This document shows positions 61,701-64,000 of a stretch of DNA of 64,000 nucleotides, piece after piece. How positions within the stretch are numbered: position 1 is the first letter of the stretch; each line of letters starts with the position of its first letter. The notes below the pieces were generated by a model that saw only the letters and a program-made list of their open reading frames with translations, was not told the DNA's origin and searched no databases. This stretch comes from Trichoplax sp. H2 (Eukaryota > Placozoa > Uniplacotomia > Trichoplacea), in assembly GCA_003344405.1 (NCBI GenBank), contig NOWV01000192.1, positions 1 through 64,000 of the forward strand, in the 5' to 3' direction. Made by a program: the position numbers and the translations under genes.

Positions 61701-63420
61701 TTTTTATCATAAACTCCTTCATGTCTTTGGCATGCGCTGTGTATTCAGTGTTGAGAACAATGCTAGCTTCTCCATTTATTTGCTGCTATATGTTATATAT
61801 TCTCTGTCCATAAAATTTTACTAGTTCAGCCTCCAAAAATCGGATATCTTCTTTGAAGAGTAGATATTTTCAAAATTTAACAAATCTGCTGAATCTGTAA
61901 GGAAATTAGCTAAAGAATCCATCTTATAAATAAATAAATGGAAGTCAACTTTAGATATCAGTAATTTACTTAAGCATTAGTTAGAAGTCATAATGCTAAA
62001 TTTTTAATTAATATGGCAATGAATTTGATCAAAATTCTATGAAAACATTGTTAGAGATTTTAGCTTTAACGAAATAGTATCTCTTAAAAATGGAATATTT
62101 GAAGGATGCAAAAGTATTGTGAATATGTAAGTCTAAATAATAATATACTTTAGACAATTAGATTTTCAAAAAAATCAATGCTACGTATCATAGAGAACAT
62201 ATAGTAGCATTTACTGTCAAGGTTCTTATTTTTAAAAACTAATAATTCTAAATTTAGGAACCTGAATCATAACAAAATTTCAACCATAGAAAATGAAACG
62301 TTTCGCGGTTTATCAAATTTATATTCGCTGTATGCTGTTGAATCCTTCTGTGCGATAATTATTTATCGCAGTATAAGATTAATAATACGAAAACAGTATA
62401 GGTTATTTGCGTTGAAATAATTATGTTCTGTTACGCTGATTTTAATCTATTAGAGACATCAGCTATAATCGCATGATTTCTTTAAAAGGAATATTTCTTC
62501 AAGATTTAAATCAGCTAAATTCATTGTAAGTAATCGACTCTTTATGTCTTATAATATTATTCATTTCTTTTTCGCTGCAGGGTCTGTTCAGTCTTATGAA
62601 ATTATCACTTCTTATAAGTTACTGCATACACTCATTAATAGTAAATAGTAATTTTTAAAATAACTAGCAGAATGACGTATTCTGAAAAAGGGTGTCCAGC
62701 TTAACAGTAGCAAGCTATATCGTTTCTAATTCTATAATTGACAGAAAATGCGATGGTAATCTAATCTCTTCCTTGGCAGGATCACCGTTTTATAATCTAA
62801 CTAAACTGACTCAATTGTAAGATTACGAGTAACTATAATCTATATTGAATGATTTGACGAATTGTAATCCATGATAGAAAACACATAATTGCAGATAAAA
62901 ATATACTAAGAGGCAATTTCATCACCCTTAAATTATTAATTTTCTATTAGATCTCTGGACTATAATCAAATCATAGATATTGCTAACGATAGTTTCACGA
63001 ATTTGAATATTTTAAGCGAATTGTAAGTTGATGGAACATTTCAAATTTACTTCATTTCATATAGCAGAGTAGTAAAATTAATGTCAAGGAAGTCATTTGT
63101 AATTTACTTATTTCTCAGATCGATTAATAACAATAAACTTTCTGGCTTGTCCTGCAGTTCAATTTACAAAACTATTCAAGATTTGTACGTGATAATGAAA
63201 TAAAAATACATAGTCATACATCAGTCTATTCTATGAAAATTTTTGGTCTTATTTTAATTAATTATTTGAATAATAATTCAAGTACTATTGCTGAGTAACA
63301 ATATGTAACGTAAAATTTGAAATTAAATTTGATTATATCGTTTAGGAAGATAAATCATAACAACATATCTTACATCTCGCCTAGTTGTAATGAAACATTT
63401 GCCAGTTTAAAGAATAGCTT
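34650..63420 (+). CDS. Gene 2: second giant LRR G-protein-coupled receptor ectodomain, 3'-partial
   Basis: Tandem paralogue of gene 1 on the same strand. One LRR N-terminal cap exon and 53 LRR exons, about 3.95 kb of coding sequence or about 1,317 residues, are all open and phase-compatible. From exon 46665 to 63346, 36 exons correspond one for one with gene 1 exons 4471 to 20341. By analogy roughly nine more LRR exons and a seven-helix exon should follow beyond base 64000, and I infer receptor identity from that. The signal peptide and any LDLa module upstream of 34650 were not found. The exact number of exons used in mRNA is unproven. Confidence 0.83.
34961..35032 (+). CDS. Gene 2 first LRR exon
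   Basis: 72 bp, acceptor AAATAG, donor gtaagt, phase 2 to 2, reading QISGTSIRHIYKNNLSHY then the L-x-x-L end. It differs from the 'a' and 'b' exons that follow and is the usual capping first repeat. The intron 35033-35679 shows nothing else I can support. Confidence 0.8.
35680..45090 (+). CDS. Gene 2 paired LRR exon array: eight 'a/b' pairs
   Basis: Pairs (a then b): 35680-35751 with 35930-36004; 36365-36436 with 36743-36817; 37143-37214 with 37406-37480; 38585-38656 with 38776-38847; 40229-40300 with 41545-41619; 41929-42000 with 42187-42261; 43572-43643 with 43830-43904; 44839-44910 with 45016-45090. Every 'a' exon is 72 bp (YLxxNKIxxIxxGTF). Every 'b' exon is 75 bp (NxLxxLNSPKIFxGL) except 38776, which is 72. 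Two-repeat units of 48-49 residues were thus duplicated as blocks. Exon 44839 has a weak gtacaa donor. The introns 37481-38584 and 38848-40228 contain nothing recognised. Confidence 0.9.
40425..40942 (+). mobile_element. Family D element, copy 1
   Basis: About 520 bp, matching 56725-57260 on the opposite strand (shared stretches around tttaggataa and gctagttagggttattc). It contains no gene. It lies directly against the family C element that follows, in intron 40301-41544. Boundaries are approximate. Confidence 0.65.
40943..41375. mobile_element. Family C element, copy 2
   Basis: 433 bp with clear terminal inverted repeats: GTCACAACC at the left and GTTCGTACCGTGAC at the right. It carries a second inner palindrome (GTCACAACCAGCTTCGTGAC). 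It matches 47245-47821 and more weakly 2416-3327. Confidence 0.75.
43032..43055. other. GC-rich intronic hairpin
   Basis: CCGACT-T-CCTT, a three-base loop, then AAGG-AGTCGG: a ten-pair stem with one bulged T. It stands out in an AT-rich intron (42262-43571). It could be a small structured RNA element or a terminator-like palindrome of an element; nothing decides which. Confidence 0.5.
44120..44649 (-). mobile_element. Family B element, copy 3 (reverse)
   Basis: A reverse copy of the 7636 element, running from the complement of its 3' end (gatcacgaaattcc) to the complement of its start (tctacaatcgcag). It lies in intron 43905-44838. A 75-codon frame crossing its edge is chance. Confidence 0.65.
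45209..45732 (-). mobile_element. Family A element, copy 5 (reverse, shortened)
   Basis: A reverse copy of 524 bp from GTCACAAAACAGC to the complement of CAGTGTTATATAC, with internal losses. It occupies the intron after the last 'b' exon (45091-46664). Confidence 0.78.
46665..46736 (+). CDS. Gene 2 LRR exon matching gene 1 exon 4471
   Basis: 72 bp, reading RLNENRISLIADGVLAPL, almost identical to gene 1 exon 4471-4542 (RLDGNRISLIADGVLAPL). It is followed by a 3.3-kb intron (46737-50037) that carries a family C and a family A element plus unique sequence in 47830-48900. From here the two genes are colinear. Confidence 0.88.
47245..47821. mobile_element. Family C element, copy 3
   Basis: 577 bp with GTCACAAACC at the left and GTTCGTACCGTGAC at the right; the inner GTCACAAACCAACTTCGTGAC palindrome is present. 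It is absent from the matching gene 1 intron. Confidence 0.75.
48926..49554 (-). mobile_element. Family A element, copy 6 (reverse, full length)
   Basis: About 629 bp, close to the copies at 11873 and 15927, absent from the matching gene 1 intron. A 63-codon frame at 49276-49467 aligns with the one in the 11873 copy but lacks an ATG start. Confidence 0.82.
50038..51655 (+). CDS. Gene 2 LRR exons matching gene 1 exons 9-15
   Basis: Exons 50038-50109, 50223-50294 (donor gttagg), 50491-50562, 50987-51058 (donor gttagt), 51208-51279 (donor gtaggt), 51408-51479 and 51584-51655, all 72 bp. All seven have a gene 1 partner of the same length. The introns here lack the family H and B insertions seen in gene 1 and so show the unfilled state. 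Confidence 0.88.
51751..52388 (+). mobile_element. Family A element, copy 7
   Basis: A forward copy of about 640 bp, more diverged than the others, ending GCTGCTTTGTCAC. Its right end directly abuts a reverse family B element. Confidence 0.75.
52389..52921 (-). mobile_element. Family B element, copy 4 (reverse)
   Basis: Starts TGTGATAAAATCC and ends with the complement of the family start (CTACAATCACA), so both terminal inverted repeats are visible and its length is about 533 bp. Confidence 0.78.
53876..55313 (+). CDS. Gene 2 LRR exons matching gene 1 exons 16-22
   Basis: Exons 53876-53947, 54059-54130, 54208-54279, 54384-54455, 54569-54640 (72 bp), 54960-55037 (78 bp) and 55242-55313 (72 bp). 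Exon lengths and the short introns parallel gene 1 closely, and exon 55242 differs from 11317 at only a few bases. This is the most conserved block between the two genes. Confidence 0.9.
56177..58112 (+). CDS. Gene 2 LRR exons matching gene 1 exons 23-26
   Basis: Exons 56177-56245 (69 bp), 56448-56519, 57887-57958 and 58041-58112 (72 bp). The first has lost one codon relative to gene 1 exon 12946 in the turn before the conserved Phe, and remains in frame. The last intron is only 82 bp. Confidence 0.87.
56725..57260 (-). mobile_element. Family D element, copy 2 (reverse)
   Basis: The reverse of 40425-40942, in intron 56520-57886. It is absent from the matching gene 1 intron. No coding capacity is seen. 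Confidence 0.62.
57480..57740. repeat. Family G repeat, copy 2
   Basis: Diverged match to 21290-21480 of gene 1. It lies next to the family D element in a non-equivalent intron. Ends are not defined. Confidence 0.4.
58328..59028 (+). CDS. Gene 2 LRR exons matching gene 1 exons 27-30
   Basis: Exons 58328-58399 (donor gttagt), 58483-58554 (donor gtaagg), 58736-58807 (72 bp each) and 58954-59028 (75 bp). The unusual 75-bp exon and the gttagt donor are both conserved with gene 1. Confidence 0.87.
59179..59627 (+). mobile_element. Family B element, copy 5 (3'-truncated)
   Basis: Starts TGTGATTGTAGACTG like the 7636 copy and follows it for about 450 bp, then stops before the family's 3' end. The matching gene 1 intron holds a family A element instead. 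Confidence 0.7.
59747..62126 (+). CDS. Gene 2 LRR exons matching gene 1 exons 31-37
   Basis: Exons 59747-59812 (66 bp), 60002-60073, 60870-60950 (81 bp), 61072-61143, 61496-61561 (66 bp), 61825-61896 and 62055-62126 (others 72 bp). The length series is identical to gene 1. All are open. Confidence 0.88.
60331..60791. mobile_element. Family F element, copy 2
   Basis: A block of about 460 bp from CAGTTTCATGCAAACTTC to GTGTTTCACTACAG, similar to 22822-23280. The 77-codon frame inside (60338-60571) is not conserved in the other copy, so I do not call it a gene. Confidence 0.6.
62258..63420 (+). CDS. Gene 2 LRR exons matching gene 1 exons 38-43 (last in window)
   Basis: Exons 62258-62329 (donor gtatgc), 62454-62525, 62745-62816, 62951-63022 (72 bp), 63119-63184 (66 bp) and 63346-63420 (75 bp, donor gtaagt). 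The next expected exon, partner of gene 1 20602, is not in the remaining 580 bases, which a family E element occupies. Confidence 0.88.
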
Positions 63421-63511
63421 GTAAGTGGAATTTCGTTTTAAAAGTTAACACCATACTACAGTACTAGCAAAAAAACATCATTTGCTAACTACTCTTTACC
63501 ATTGCTATTTT

Positions 63512-64000
63512 ACTGTTACGATGTTATCTTAACGTTAGAATAGTTTAATAAGTACATCAGTAGCTAATAAGAAAAATATTCATATTTGTAGTGCTAGGTA
63601 AGATAAGCAATGCCTTAACGTGGATATTATTTGTGACAGTTTATTACATAATTGATATTGATTATTATGCGTAGATAGTAGTAAGATGATTCAACTTCTA
63701 GCTATTGATAGTTGAATTAGACAGCACACGTGCTTAGATTAAGATTGAGTATGAGAAAAAGATTAAAAATATTTACTGATAGAAAAGCTAGAAAGGAGCA
63801 TCTCATTTTGAGATATCTTTCCTAGTAAGGTATAATAATAGTACTGTTGTTTATAAATAGGACGGTTTCTATATAAACGGGAAGTTTAAGTTGAGTTTTG
63901 TGGTGAAAAGTTGGTAGATTTATCTATGCTAATAAAAGTTCTAACTTTACGATACCATCCAATGCGTATTTATCGTTCAGTAAAAGGGCATTTAATTCTG
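63512..64000 (+). mobile_element. Family E element, copy 2 (cut by window end)
   Basis: Matches 18621-19150 from TACTGTTACGATGTTA onward and continues to the window edge. It lies in the intron after exon 63346, not the intron occupied in gene 1. Confidence 0.65.

Overview
The window is AT-rich animal DNA, with no operons, ribosome-binding sites or compact bacterial gene layout. It holds two very large, same-strand, head-to-tail genes for leucine-rich-repeat (LRR) G-protein-coupled receptors, of the LGR / relaxin-receptor (RXFP, GRL101) type. Almost every coding exon is a single LRR of 66-81 bp, usually 72 or 75 bp. It is bounded by AG and GT(A/T)AGT-like sites, and every intron inside the LRR region is phase 2. 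Short introns (from about 75 bp), strong AT bias and this gene type suggest an early-branching animal. A placozoan such as Trichoplax or Hoilungia is my best guess, but that is inference.

Gene 1 (76-26702, 5' end outside the window) has 52 recognisable LRR exons. They run into one long terminal exon (24947-26702) that carries the hinge, all seven membrane segments and a long cytoplasmic tail. About 1,860 residues are visible, roughly 1,280 of them LRR. An 8-kb stretch with no gene I can recognise follows (26703-34649). It holds an old transposon relic and some simple sequence.

Gene 2 (34650-63420, 3' end outside the window) opens with a cysteine-rich LRR N-terminal cap exon and one LRR exon. 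Then come eight tandem pairs of exons (16 exons, 35680-45090) and 36 further LRR exons. Those 36 match gene 1 exons 4471-20415 one for one, in order and almost always in length. The genes are therefore tandem paralogues, and gene 2 should reach its own seven-helix exon just past the window. All 105 LRR-region exons I mapped (52 in gene 1, 53 in gene 2) are open and join in frame, which argues that both genes are functional. The ectodomains are several times longer than the roughly 10-17 LRRs of known LGR receptors.

The longer introns are filled by short non-autonomous DNA elements. I distinguish families called here A to H (labels are mine), about 200-900 bp long. Most insertions occur in only one of the two genes, so they post-date the duplication, and one is nested in another. 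The exon-pair array also shows recent turnover: a nearly identical 706-bp duplication at the left edge, and a partly deleted exon near 1034-1047.
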